This document shows, piece after piece, positions 1 through 8,174 of a stretch of 64,000 nt of DNA; position 1 is the stretch's first letter; each line of letters starts with the position of its first letter. Under the pieces are notes generated by a model. It was not told the DNA's origin. It was given only the letters and a program-made list of their open reading frames with translations, and ran no database searches. The stretch covers positions 248,001 through 312,000 of the forward strand of contig JAAHGF010000001.1 of NCBI GenBank assembly GCA_010672585.1, read 5' to 3'. Origin of the DNA: Okeania sp. SIO1I7 (GTDB lineage Bacteria > Cyanobacteriota > Cyanobacteriia > Cyanobacteriales > Microcoleaceae). Both the position numbers and the translations under genes were made by a program.

Positions 1-43
1 CTATTACACAGTTTTAGGTGTGCTACTCCATTGCAATAATACT

Positions 44-182
44 TACCGAATAATTGTGGTTTAAAGTCTCCCCTTTTTAGGGGGATAATAAAGAAAAATT
101 TTCATGATTAGTCAATCCTATCCGTTTTAAAGGAGAGGTAATTATTAATTATTAATTATTAATTATTAATTATTAATTATTG
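44..182. repeat. Dispersed intergenic repeat (TTACCGAATAATT...AATTATTAATT type)
   Basis: The stretch begins TTACCGAATAATT, carries short inverted GG/CC tracts and ends in tandem AATTATT units. The same layout recurs near 9171-9290, 38956-39185, 42905-43113, 47404-47605, 54120-54265, 60151-60395 and 61930-61995, so it is a multicopy non-coding element. It overlaps the last codons of the next gene. Confidence 0.75.
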
Positions 183-897
183 AACCCTCCTCCCTGTTTC
201 TAGAGATATTTAATGAACCTGTTAAGTAAATACCGAATAAACCCAGAGCAATTATTGTTGTGGGTTCGGGAACATCAACCTTAATAATCTCAGCATATAA
301 TATTGCATTTGCTACTGAATGTTCTGGGGAGTTAAACTCACTGAGAAAAGTATTACCACCGTCACTAGAAAAACCAGCTAATTTCAAGGTGTAATCTACT
401 CCAGCAAAGTTAAAAGAATCATTTGTTAGACCATTAGCAGTAAAAAGAAGTATATCTCCATCTAAAACTGGGTCGTTGTAAATGTTAGGAGTATTGAAAA
501 TATTGAAGGTGTAGTTGAAGTTTTCTGCGTTGTTGAAAGGATTAGTAAAAGACAGTTCAACCTCTAGAGGAAAGTCTCCATTAAAACCATAGTAAGTAGC
601 GCCATTACCATAGGTTAAATCACCAACAGCAAATAAAGTATTTACATCCGTGCTGAAACTTAAGCCATCATACTGAACATAATTTCTGAACGATGTAGTG
701 GCAGCAATTCCCCAAGTTAATCTGTTATTTGTCCCACCGTTTTCATCTGAGAGAAATTCCACACCAGTAGATACAACGGGTAAACCCCAAGATCCAGATG
801 ATGTTCCAGAAAAAGTAATGGCTTGGGCGTTTTCTGTTGCTGCAAATAAGATAGTAGTAGTTGCTACTAAGGTTGTTAAAAGTTTAGGTATGTTCAT
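166..897 (-). CDS. PEP-CTERM sorting domain protein
   Basis: A secreted protein of about 243 residues, read from the ATG at 897. That start places a clean signal peptide first (hydrophobic run ending near AQA); an upstream ATG at 945 would add 16 polar residues in front of it, so I prefer 897. The body is a beta-rich domain of unknown function. Near the C-terminus lies VPEP, a hydrophobic helix and then a basic cluster (SRNREE), the tripartite PEP-CTERM signal recognised by exosortase-type transpeptidases in families where this is known. Attachment to or export through the envelope is therefore inferred. The last residues (IINN) and the stop codon come from an AATTATT repeat, so the natural C-terminal tail may have been trimmed or replaced. 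No exosortase gene is in the window. Confidence 0.85.
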   Translation of the reverse strand: MNIPKLLTTLVATTTILFAATENAQAITFSGTSSGSWGLPVVSTGVEFLSDENGGTNNRLTWGIAATTSFRNYVQYDGLSFSTDVNTLFAVGDLTYGNGATYYGFNGDFPLEVELSFTNPFNNAENFNYTFNIFNTPNIYNDPVLDGDILLFTANGLTNDSFNFAGVDYTLKLAGFSSDGGNTFLSEFNSPEHSVANAILYAEIIKVDVPEPTTIIALGLFGIYLTGSLNISRNREEGSIINN

Positions 898-1137
898 TGC
901 AAACTGTTCTGTTGATTTTTTATTTATATTAGTCCGTTGTTTCAATAGACTTATCCGGAAAATAAAGATATAAGATCAATTTTATCACAGGAAAATTTTA
1001 AGTAAATTTTCTGATATATTTAATAGCTTAGTTATTAATTTTACTTAGAGAACAACTTTAATTTTGGTAGTCCTAAACAGATAAGGATATTAGTTGCTAC
1101 ATTCCTTTAATTGTCAGAAGGTAGACTAGAAAAATCA

Positions 1138-2415
1138 TTACTTGTTTACCACGACCATTCTTTGTATAAACTTTTTTAACTTTGAAAATTCATCTTTCTG
1201 AGCAATAATTCTGATTGGACGCACAAAATAGTATAGAAAAGATAGTGATTTTGGTAATGGCAGAAATTCTTGATCTTTTCCACTAGGTACAACAGAAAAG
1301 TAAATGATATTACGAGCTTTTCGGATTCTTCGCCTGAAGCTTCTTGTATATAAAAGGAAAAAGTGTAGAATAGAATGGGGAGCACTACTCAAAAAGCGAA
1401 AAAGAAAGTGCTCTAATTTTGTAGTTGGGGTACCTGGGGTAAATAAAAAACGTTTGCTTACTTGAGAAACAAGTAATTTAACAACTGGATCAGCTTTCTG
1501 GATTTTTTGCCCAATTGCTTCTGGAAAAGATACTCCCCAAAGTTCATTTATTAGTAAAAGAGCAAGGAATAGAAATTTCTTAATGCCGAGATTCTTTGAA
1601 GTTTCGATGACCATTTCCCAATCCATTTCTGGATGAACATAGATAAGTTGAGCCAAATCACATAGCCATTTTAGCTGTCTCCAACGATCCTTAGATCCAT
1701 GTATACAGAGAATAACTATTAAATCCTCTGGGGGAAAGTGAAGTACTTTTTTGCCAGACAATTCCACTAATTCTAGTCGCTGCCAAAAAGGTTCAATATC
1801 AATGTCAAAAGGAATCATGCCACCACCTACATTGATATGCTTTGTAGCAATTTTCCAGTGCAGTTCTAGGAAAATATTTTTTTCATCATTAAATTTATAA
1901 AACTTGTAGTTGTAATGAAACTTCAGTAATTTTGATTCTTTGGCAAGGGTTTGAGTTGGTGTTTCATATCCTTCAGCAAGAAGTAATACTTTAGCCTTCA
2001 AAATATCCTGCTTGCGAATCAAAATATCTAAATCACCCCATTGTCGAAATCCGAGATTACCATAGACTGAAGCAGCTAAAACAGCTCCTTTAAAAGGGAT
2101 AGCTGGTATGTCATTAGTCTCAAATAGTTCAAGTAACTTAAGAAGTTCGCTAGTTAGGGTAAGATTGTAGCTAGTGGTAGCATAAAAATTATCTTTGAGT
2201 TTGCTTAAAGTTGCTTGGGGAACTGACTCTGGGCAAATTGTGTTGAGGTTCCAGTAAAGGAGTGGTATTACCCCCTCTAGATTTGCTATCTCGATCAAGT
2301 ACTCCCAATCAATATCTTTTTGGAGTAAGTTTTTAAGCTTCTCAGAATTTTTTGCATCTAGGTAGGTTCTAGCACAGCAAAGTAATAACTCGTTTTCAGG
2401 ACGATTCTTTTTCAT
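1138..2415 (-). CDS. NTP_transf_5-type nucleotidyltransferase family protein
   Basis: The protein carries the signature of uncharacterised nucleotidyltransferases (NTP_transf_5): PFKGAVLAASVYGN followed by GDLDILIRK, with two Asp in the GDLD motif as likely metal ligands. It is read here from the ATG at 2415 (425 aa). A TTG at 2487 would overlap the stop of the upstream gene by a few bases but adds 24 residues that look unlike the family start. The family is common in RiPP clusters, including lasso peptide clusters with HprK-like kinases, where nucleotidyl transfer to a peptide has been proposed. Here it is the last gene of a minus-strand run with a PqqD-domain protein and an HprK-like protein, which fits a peptide-modifying role. 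Its substrate cannot be read from the sequence. Confidence 0.8.
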   Translation of the reverse strand: MKKNRPENELLLCCARTYLDAKNSEKLKNLLQKDIDWEYLIEIANLEGVIPLLYWNLNTICPESVPQATLSKLKDNFYATTSYNLTLTSELLKLLELFETNDIPAIPFKGAVLAASVYGNLGFRQWGDLDILIRKQDILKAKVLLLAEGYETPTQTLAKESKLLKFHYNYKFYKFNDEKNIFLELHWKIATKHINVGGGMIPFDIDIEPFWQRLELVELSGKKVLHFPPEDLIVILCIHGSKDRWRQLKWLCDLAQLIYVHPEMDWEMVIETSKNLGIKKFLFLALLLINELWGVSFPEAIGQKIQKADPVVKLLVSQVSKRFLFTPGTPTTKLEHFLFRFLSSAPHSILHFFLLYTRSFRRRIRKARNIIYFSVVPSGKDQEFLPLPKSLSFLYYFVRPIRIIAQKDEFSKLKKFIQRMVVVNK

Positions 2416-2483
2416 TGAAGACTGATTAAGGACTGGCGTTAAGGTAGTCACAAAGTTTTCATATATGATTATTGACTTGCGTT

Positions 2484-3395
2484 TCAAGAGCTTATTTGTG
2501 TTTGGCTTTTGAAGATTGCTTTTTCGTAAATTTGTTTTATTCTGTCTAAATATTCTTCTGGTATTTCACCAATCCATTTTTCTGTGATAATTTCATCTTC
2601 AATTGATACAGCAGTAGGATAAGCGTCTACCATATAGCCAAATAATAGTTTATCCATTGTGACTAAAGGAAAACGAACCATTTGTTCTTCCTTGAATTCG
2701 TCTAAATCTTCATTTTTAGCAGACATTATTCCTAATACTTGTGGTAAATCTTTTTGAGTATTCATCATATTCAAAAAAGGAATCCAACGTTTACAGTAAG
2801 GGCAATCTTGACTTAAGAAGACTACAAAATGAGAACCTTTTTGTAAATTATGAGGACTATTTTTTAACCAACGGCGTTTCCAATGATTACCGATTTTCAG
2901 GCGAGAAAAATCTATTAATGGTTTCTCTTGAGATTTCCAAGCCATTATGCAAGTTATCAACATTACTATCAAGGTTAATATCCATTGCCAAGTTTGAGTT
3001 TGATGATTGGGAATAGGATTGAACCAAGCAATTGTTAGTAATGTTATATAAACTATGTTGAGTAAAATACTTTGCAGGGGAGTAACAATAATTATTCCTC
3101 CATAGCAACCACAATATTCTGTTTTTCCTGTAGAAGTTGACCAAATGGTTAATATTGATAAAGCGATTAGTAAGACAATTGAACTAGGTATTAAATATTC
3201 AGGAAATATATTGAGAATTAAACCTAATCCTAAAGCAGATTCTATACTTATAAAGGCGATCGCTATTTGTGGGATAATGTTTGATGGAAATAGATTGTAT
3301 CTGTAATTTTGTTGGATAAATTCTTGTGAGTCTATTGATTTAATTATTCCTGCAATTAAGAAGATAATACCTATAATAAATGCATGAAGATACAT
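2484..3395 (-). CDS. MauE/DoxX-like membrane protein fused to a thioredoxin-like domain
   Basis: Residues 1-155 form about four or five membrane segments of the MauE/DoxX-like type, with a CxC pair (YCGCYGG, C95 and C97) in a loop. Residues 185-290 form a thioredoxin-like domain with CPYC (C198, C201) and a cis-Pro-like DAYPTAV segment. In the methylamine dehydrogenase system MauE and MauD help form disulfides in a periplasmic Cys-rich subunit. By analogy this fusion could pass electrons between the membrane and an exported thiol protein. That fits the gene upstream, which encodes a Tat-signal protein with eight Cys after the signal. The ATG is at 3395, after a 179-base gap that holds a fragment of a dispersed repeat. 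The topology of the thioredoxin domain is not established by the sequence. Confidence 0.8.
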   Translation of the reverse strand: MYLHAFIIGIIFLIAGIIKSIDSQEFIQQNYRYNLFPSNIIPQIAIAFISIESALGLGLILNIFPEYLIPSSIVLLIALSILTIWSTSTGKTEYCGCYGGIIIVTPLQSILLNIVYITLLTIAWFNPIPNHQTQTWQWILTLIVMLITCIMAWKSQEKPLIDFSRLKIGNHWKRRWLKNSPHNLQKGSHFVVFLSQDCPYCKRWIPFLNMMNTQKDLPQVLGIMSAKNEDLDEFKEEQMVRFPLVTMDKLLFGYMVDAYPTAVSIEDEIITEKWIGEIPEEYLDRIKQIYEKAIFKSQTQISS

Positions 3396-3435
3396 ATTTT
3401 TTTCTTGATAAATTTGTTTTTATTGGCTTTATATT

Positions 3436-3496
3436 TTATGGCTGTCTTCACAAAGGTTTACTACAGTAAAAATTTATATATACCTAAACTTTAAAA
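3436..3496. repeat. Partial copy of an inverted-repeat element
   Basis: About 60 bases match, in reverse, the right half of the inverted-repeat element at 24793-24899 (shared core around ACTGTAGT and CCTTTGTGAA). It lies directly upstream of the MauE-thioredoxin gene, so it could affect that gene's expression. Confidence 0.55.
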
Positions 3497-3574
3497 AGAC
3501 TTGATACTGCTCTGTAGGCTTCCCATAAACAACATACACGTACAAGGAGAATTTTTCATACATAACTAATGATA

Positions 3575-4225
3575 TTACGGGCATTTACAAATACAATCAA
3601 TAAACACAGAAACTTTGAGTAAACCAGGTGGTACATTATCGCGGTCAAAGTCTGTACCTTTAATTACCGTAATTGTCAACTCTTTTATTGTTTTTGTACA
3701 AGGTGATTTACACTTACATTTAGCATTTTGTCTGGCTCTAATTGTAGCAGTTCTTTCATCAGCAGCTATTGCCATACCTACAATAACTGTACTGCGTTCA
3801 CATGTACATTTTTGTGAAGCAGCCATCACAGGTGCTGGTGCAACAATTGACTTAACAACAGGAAACATAGAACCAACAGCAAACCCACCAACTAAAACAC
3901 CTGTTTTAATAACCTTCCGTCTAGAAACACTAGCTATTCCTGTTGGTTGTTTGAGATACTCTTTAATCAGTTGATAACGCTCCAATTCTTCCAAAGTCAG
4001 CCAAACTAATCCCCTCATATCCACATCTTCAGTCTGTGAAACATCCAATTCTTTTTCTAATAATTGAGCAATATCTTTAACTGAATGCTGACCATCACAA
4101 AGCTCCCAAACTCTAGCTGCCATAGGATTCAAACAATGAGAACTATTATTTACTTCGTCATAAACAATGACTTCATTTCCAACTGATTGAATTAACAGTT
4201 TTTCACTTCTTGCTACAGGTATCAT
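3575..4225 (-). CDS. PqqD-like domain fused to a Tat signal and a Cys-rich tail
   Basis: Three parts are visible in 216 residues. Residues 1-95 match the PqqD family (DEVNNSSHCLNPMAARVWEL, then an acidic helical region), the fold used as a peptide-binding RRE in many RiPP enzymes. Residues 101-135 form a twin-arginine-like signal: SRRKVIK, a hydrophobic run and a cleavage-like APVMA|AS. Residues 136-216 hold eight Cys, mostly as CxC pairs (140/142, 170/172 plus 176, 211/213/215). An AAGGAG ribosome site precedes the ATG. The gene sits 26 bases after the HprK-like gene. A cytoplasmic recognition domain in front of an export signal is unusual; it suggests the protein is handled in the cytoplasm and its tail then exported, possibly with metal or disulfides. 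That is inference; no function is known to me. Confidence 0.8.
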   Translation of the reverse strand: MIPVARSEKLLIQSVGNEVIVYDEVNNSSHCLNPMAARVWELCDGQHSVKDIAQLLEKELDVSQTEDVDMRGLVWLTLEELERYQLIKEYLKQPTGIASVSRRKVIKTGVLVGGFAVGSMFPVVKSIVAPAPVMAASQKCTCERSTVIVGMAIAADERTATIRARQNAKCKCKSPCTKTIKELTITVIKGTDFDRDNVPPGLLKVSVFIDCICKCP

Positions 4226-4251
4226 TTTTTTTATTTCTCCTTATTATGTAA

Positions 4252-5142
4252 TTAATTCAACAAAGCTATAGCCGTCTCATCTGCTTCACCACGCTTTCCT
4301 TCAACACATACAGCATCAGCTACAGCACGAGACAAAATAGGTAAAGCAAACTCAGGACGAAGACGAGCAACAATGGTATTATCTAAAAGTGCTAACACCG
4401 CTTGACCAGCAGAAATAGAAGTCGGACTCCATTGAATTCCTGCTCTATATTGAGTATGGACTACCATACCAATAGGTATTGGCTCAATTCCTGCCTTTCC
4501 ACCTAATTCCTCCACAGAACATCTTCTAACTCCCTGATCCTCATCTTGCCTAATAGATAAAGGTCGAGCATAGGGGTGAACCAGTCCATTAGCATCCAAC
4601 ACAGCATACTCATCTGAATAATAAATAGCTCCTGCCTTCACTAAAGCTGCAATTAAGGTTGTTTTGCCACTAAAACTACGTCCAGGAATAACAATAGCTT
4701 TTCCTTGCCAACCAACTACCCCCGCATGAACAAACAATCTATCTTGAACTGCTATACCTATCTGCAAGCGTAAATCAGAGTCCAGAGTAGCCAAAGCTTC
4801 CCCTAGCTCAGTTGTCTCAGTTAGTTTTTCTTGATTACGATAAAGCTGATAATAACCATGGGTATCACAGCTATCAAGAGTTTCAGTCATAATCAGCGAA
4901 TACAACTCATCTACAATAGGTGACGCAGATGACTCCCACCCAGGAGGTAGATAATTTAAAAGCTCTTTTAAAACTGTTGACTCATTGACCCGAATACCGA
5001 TACGAATACCATAACTGACTAGAGACAATTGACCATTCCACTGGATGTTATCTAATACCCCTAATTCAATATTGTCCTCAGCAGGACTTGTGAATTTATA
5101 AGTAGAAGTAGGGCAACCATAATGTAATTGAGCCTCACTCAT
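4252..5142 (-). CDS. HprK-like P-loop (serine kinase-type) protein
   Basis: A 296-residue protein with the C-terminal half of HPr kinase/phosphorylase-like proteins: FVHAGVVGWQGKAIVIPG, then the Walker A GRSFSGKTT (154-162) and SDEYAVLD (176-183). The N-terminal 120 residues are not the HprK N-domain of Firmicutes. In lasso peptide clusters related enzymes phosphorylate the precursor peptide. Here the partner is likely the PqqD/Tat/Cys-rich protein, whose gene starts 26 bases downstream. The ATG is preceded by CAGGA inside a leader that is repeated upstream of the cupin gene at 13571-14002. Classical HPr-phosphotransferase regulation is unlikely, because cyanobacteria generally lack that sugar PTS and no PTS gene is nearby. 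Confidence 0.8.
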   Translation of the reverse strand: MSEAQLHYGCPTSTYKFTSPAEDNIELGVLDNIQWNGQLSLVSYGIRIGIRVNESTVLKELLNYLPPGWESSASPIVDELYSLIMTETLDSCDTHGYYQLYRNQEKLTETTELGEALATLDSDLRLQIGIAVQDRLFVHAGVVGWQGKAIVIPGRSFSGKTTLIAALVKAGAIYYSDEYAVLDANGLVHPYARPLSIRQDEDQGVRRCSVEELGGKAGIEPIPIGMVVHTQYRAGIQWSPTSISAGQAVLALLDNTIVARLRPEFALPILSRAVADAVCVEGKRGEADETAIALLN

Positions 5143-5155
5143 CTTTAATTTTGTT

Positions 5156-5395
5156 CCTGAGAATGTAATTTAATCATTTTGTGAAACCTCAAAATTTTTA
5201 TAGATATAAGTTAGTTTGGCATCCTAGTTATAATCCCACAAAAATCCCAATCCGATCGTTCACTTTTCTGTTCACCTATCCGTTCATTTACTGATTAAAA
5301 GTGTTCACTTACCTGTTCAAAATGTTCAAAACCTGTTCAAAACCTGTTCAAAATCAAAAAATAGGCCAAAAACATTAGGGGATAATACGGAAAAC
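5156..5395 (-). promoter_or_regulatory. Repeat-rich leader/promoter, copy A (eight TGAAC sites)
   Basis: Upstream of the HprK-like gene the + strand shows GTTCA at 5258, 5270, 5282, 5303, 5315, 5324, 5335 and 5346, that is TGAAC in the direction of transcription, spaced 9-12 bases with one 21-base gap. Between these sites and the start codon lies an AT-rich leader ending in CAGGA. The same arrangement, with the same flanking words (TAATCCCACAAAAAT and AATCAAAAAATAGG), recurs at 14006-14345 before the cupin gene. Helical spacing suggests cooperative protein binding. The regulator is unknown. Confidence 0.55.
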
Positions 5396-5485
5396 CTGCA
5401 TCAAGTAGATATGAGTTAGTCCCAGTCAAGGTCCAAGTGTAAATCTAAATTCTAGTCAAGAGTCAACAACTTGTCCAAATATAAT

Positions 5486-5576
5486 CAGGACTTACGCAAA
5501 GACACTATGTATAGAGTCCAGTAACTATTGTCCAATAGTTGCAAGTACTATATATAGCGTATCTGCGTAAGTCCTA
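5486..5576. mobile_element. MITE, CAGGACTTACGC family, copy 1
   Basis: This 91-base element has terminal inverted repeats (CAGGACTTACGC and GCGTAAGTCCTA) and a 5-base target duplication ATAAT at 5481-5485 and 5577-5581. It is nearly identical to 21535-21625. It encodes no protein and needs a transposase in trans. It lies between the HTTM-DCC gene and the HprK-like gene. The remaining bases to 5734 hold nothing I recognise. Confidence 0.85.
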
Positions 5577-5734
5577 ATAATGCTTCCTTGTTTACCCAGC
5601 ATTCCGCAAGAAAGTAAGCAGGGAGTTTGACTTTTTGCTCAAGTTAAGTTGCGATCGCTTAATTGCCACATTCGGAAATCTTGACTACGAGGATAATTCA
5701 AATCTATTTGAACATCTGCTACTGATATTAACTA

Positions 5735-7597
5735 TTAGCTCTTATTTGAACAAGATTTTTCATAATGAACTGTTTTTTCAACTGTTTGTATTTCATTAGG
5801 AGGTACAGTTCTTTCATCCATAAAGTAAATAATTAAACCATCTAATTGTTTTTTTCCTTTATGAGTAGAATTCCATTGACGACAAAGATAAGCTGCATAA
5901 TGAGGATATAATTTTTTTCCTACTGCACGGTTAAGAGTTATCAAATAAACTCGCCATTGAATTGTTTCATAAAATTCTTGACGCTGTTTAATATTTGGTT
6001 TATCCCAAGTAATTGGTTGTTCTTCTGCTAAAACATTAACTGTACTTCCATCTTTTAATTTACCTTCAATAACGTGCCAACCATCATCTCTGGGCGGTGC
6101 AGGAGCAAAAATACTCCATATTTGATCTAAACGAGTCATGTAACCAATAGGATGAATATATTGAAAAGTTCGTCTATTTAGTAGTTTATGAGTAGCTGTA
6201 ATCCAATCATTTTTCTGTTCTTGACGCCAAGCATAGGTTTGTTTGACAAAACTTCTCAAATTCCACATCGTAGTAAGTAGAAGTAAAGTAACAGTAATAA
6301 AGTTGAAAATTAAGGAAGGGCAAACTTCAATTGGTCGAAATTTTAAAGGTGCAGTAAACTTGCCTGCAAATTGACGATTAGAAGCAATTTTTTCATAAAT
6401 TTTAGTACCTAAAGATTTTAAAGGTTGCCATTTTAAGATAGGTACAAGAAAACTAAATAAAGGAGATAAACTCACTACATAAATTATTCCTTCCCATTTG
6501 AAGTAACGATTTTGTTGCCAATCTTCTACTACCCAAGAATTTTCGGCTAACATATCCTCATAAATAGATGGATAATCTTGTGCCATTAATACAGGGGTTT
6601 TCGGCAAAATTAACAAGGTACGCAATAAATAAACTACCTTTTTACAAAAACCACAATCAGCATCGTAATAAATGGTTAATCCTTGACGTTGTTGATTTTC
6701 TATTTTTTGTTCTGCTTTATCCCAAATTACACTAGGTATTAATGCTAACCACATACAGATACTTAGATAACTTAAAATTCCGATGTGAAAACATAGTTCA
6801 AAACCAATATGTAATAAGACAAAAGAAACAATTGCTATACAACGGAATAAAGCATTCCGAAAAGGGATAAATATGATTAACGGACCAACCCACTCAAAAA
6901 TAAGTGCAGAAATAGTCAGTAATTTTAAAATTTCTTGAGGAAAAGTCAATAAAAATTGAGCAAATGCTGTGGAATATTGGTCAAAACTTAATGAGTAATA
7001 AACAGCGTCTCCATCAGGCCACCAAATGTCACTTTTGGTTTTAAAAGCTGCTGACCAAATATAGATATAACAAACTTGAATTAAAAAAGCTAAAGTTGCT
7101 CCACTACATACTTTTTTAGGTAAAGAATTGCTGGAAGAATTAAGGGCACTATCTATTGAATAACAAGCACCTAATGGCAAAAACATTGACCAAAAAAGCA
7201 TCGCCCGTAAAACATGATCTGCCGCAAAAATTAATGGTGGATTACGATTATTTAGAGAGATTATTAATGCCCAAGTAGCAATAGTTGCTAGTCTGGTACG
7301 ATAACCGAATAACATAGCTAAAGCAAAGAATATAGCTACGGCAAATATTAATCCTTGTATGAAGGGATGACCACTAATTAAATTAATTGACCAATACCAA
7401 GGATTGAGCATATCAATTAGAGCAGAGCGTGGTAAAATTCCACTATCAGTATAATGAGCATTTAAAGCTTGAGCACGAATAATTATATCCGTAAGAGTCA
7501 TTAACGCTAAACCAATCCGAAATATGGCAAGGGAGCGTAAATCTAAACCGATAATTTCATCTAATTTTAAAAGAGAAAAAATTTTTGTCTTGGTCAT
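5735..7597 (-). CDS. HTTM domain protein with DCC thiol-disulfide module
   Basis: A 620-residue protein. Residues 15-290 contain several membrane segments of the HTTM type, the domain shared with vitamin K-dependent gamma-carboxylase (SLAIFRIGLALMTLTDI near the start, then repeated hydrophobic stretches). Residues 307-420 form a DCC domain with the signature YYDADCGFCKK (C315, C318), typical of thiol-disulfide oxidoreductases (DUF393). Residues 440-620 are a soluble tail common in HTTM proteins. Direct gamma-carboxylation is not implied. Together with MauE-thioredoxin and the Cys-rich Tat protein downstream, it suggests redox work at the membrane. The ATG lies exactly at the end of a GATAACTGAAATGAC heptamer repeat, so its promoter and ribosome site come from repeat DNA. 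A 592-base gap separates it from the HprK-like gene. Confidence 0.82.
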   Translation of the reverse strand: MTKTKIFSLLKLDEIIGLDLRSLAIFRIGLALMTLTDIIIRAQALNAHYTDSGILPRSALIDMLNPWYWSINLISGHPFIQGLIFAVAIFFALAMLFGYRTRLATIATWALIISLNNRNPPLIFAADHVLRAMLFWSMFLPLGACYSIDSALNSSSNSLPKKVCSGATLAFLIQVCYIYIWSAAFKTKSDIWWPDGDAVYYSLSFDQYSTAFAQFLLTFPQEILKLLTISALIFEWVGPLIIFIPFRNALFRCIAIVSFVLLHIGFELCFHIGILSYLSICMWLALIPSVIWDKAEQKIENQQRQGLTIYYDADCGFCKKVVYLLRTLLILPKTPVLMAQDYPSIYEDMLAENSWVVEDWQQNRYFKWEGIIYVVSLSPLFSFLVPILKWQPLKSLGTKIYEKIASNRQFAGKFTAPLKFRPIEVCPSLIFNFITVTLLLLTTMWNLRSFVKQTYAWRQEQKNDWITATHKLLNRRTFQYIHPIGYMTRLDQIWSIFAPAPPRDDGWHVIEGKLKDGSTVNVLAEEQPITWDKPNIKQRQEFYETIQWRVYLITLNRAVGKKLYPHYAAYLCRQWNSTHKGKKQLDGLIIYFMDERTVPPNEIQTVEKTVHYEKSCSNKS

Positions 7598-7776
7598 TTC
7601 AGTTATCAGTTATCAGTTATCAGTTATCAGTACCTCTGCCTAAAGTTTCAGAGGTTTGAAATATTGAATTTTCTTTTCTCTTGGTCGATTAGAGATGGCG
7701 AGGTTTCCTCGCCATCTCTCGACCGCTTTTTCATCCCCTTGAAAAAGGAGGCTTGAGACCTTATTTTTTGGTCATA
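7598..7776. repeat. Dispersed repeat with CAGTTAT heptamers and a 13-bp hairpin
   Basis: CAGTTAT heptamers at 7600-7632 lead into a module containing CTCTTGGTCGATT, a perfect hairpin (AGAGATGGCGAGG at 7691-7703 and its complement at 7707-7719, three-base loop) and a CTTGAAAAAGGAGG end. Related modules occur at 38956-39185, 42905-43113 and 47404-47605. The rest of the gap to 8174 has only an unconvincing short reading frame and a run of five CTTCTGA-type heptamers (8141-8175) abutting the next gene's stop. Confidence 0.7.
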
Positions 7777-8174
7777 ATTTACCTAATTATTAATTATGGA
7801 CTATTAAGTTATAAATTATCAAGAAATTTTGTACAAGACAGATTAGCAAAACTACCTATTTTTTATCAAAATAATATGAGTCTAAAACCCCGCCTTGATT
7901 GGCGAAATATTTTTGGAGAATTGCTCAAAGCCCCGTTATACCAATTTGATAAATGTTTGCTACATTTTCTTGAGCGGGGGAGTAGGGGAGTAAGGGAGTA
8001 GGGGAGAGGTAAAAATAAGAATAATTAACAATAACTGGCTAATAATTATCAAAAAAAATATTCAGTCTGTGTTAATTACTTAATAATTGAAGTATCACTT
8101 AAATATAGCATTCTTTTTTCAAATTGGTATTACAAAAATAACTTCTGACTTCTGACTTCTGACTTCTGACTTCG

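Noticed and set aside
1138-5142. Lasso peptide biosynthetic cluster
   Set aside because: There is no asparagine-synthetase-like cyclase and no transglutaminase-like protease, so only part of the parts list matches.
1138-5142. PQQ biosynthesis
   Set aside because: The PqqD-like domain is not joined by PqqA, PqqB, PqqC or PqqE.
4252-5142. Classical HPr kinase of the sugar phosphotransferase system
   Set aside because: The N-terminal half does not match and no HPr or PTS gene is nearby; an HprK-like RiPP kinase fits better.
7753-8001. An 82-codon frame on the plus strand
   Set aside because: It begins inside a dispersed repeat, has no ribosome site and shows no family pattern; its end lies in a GGGGAGTA run.
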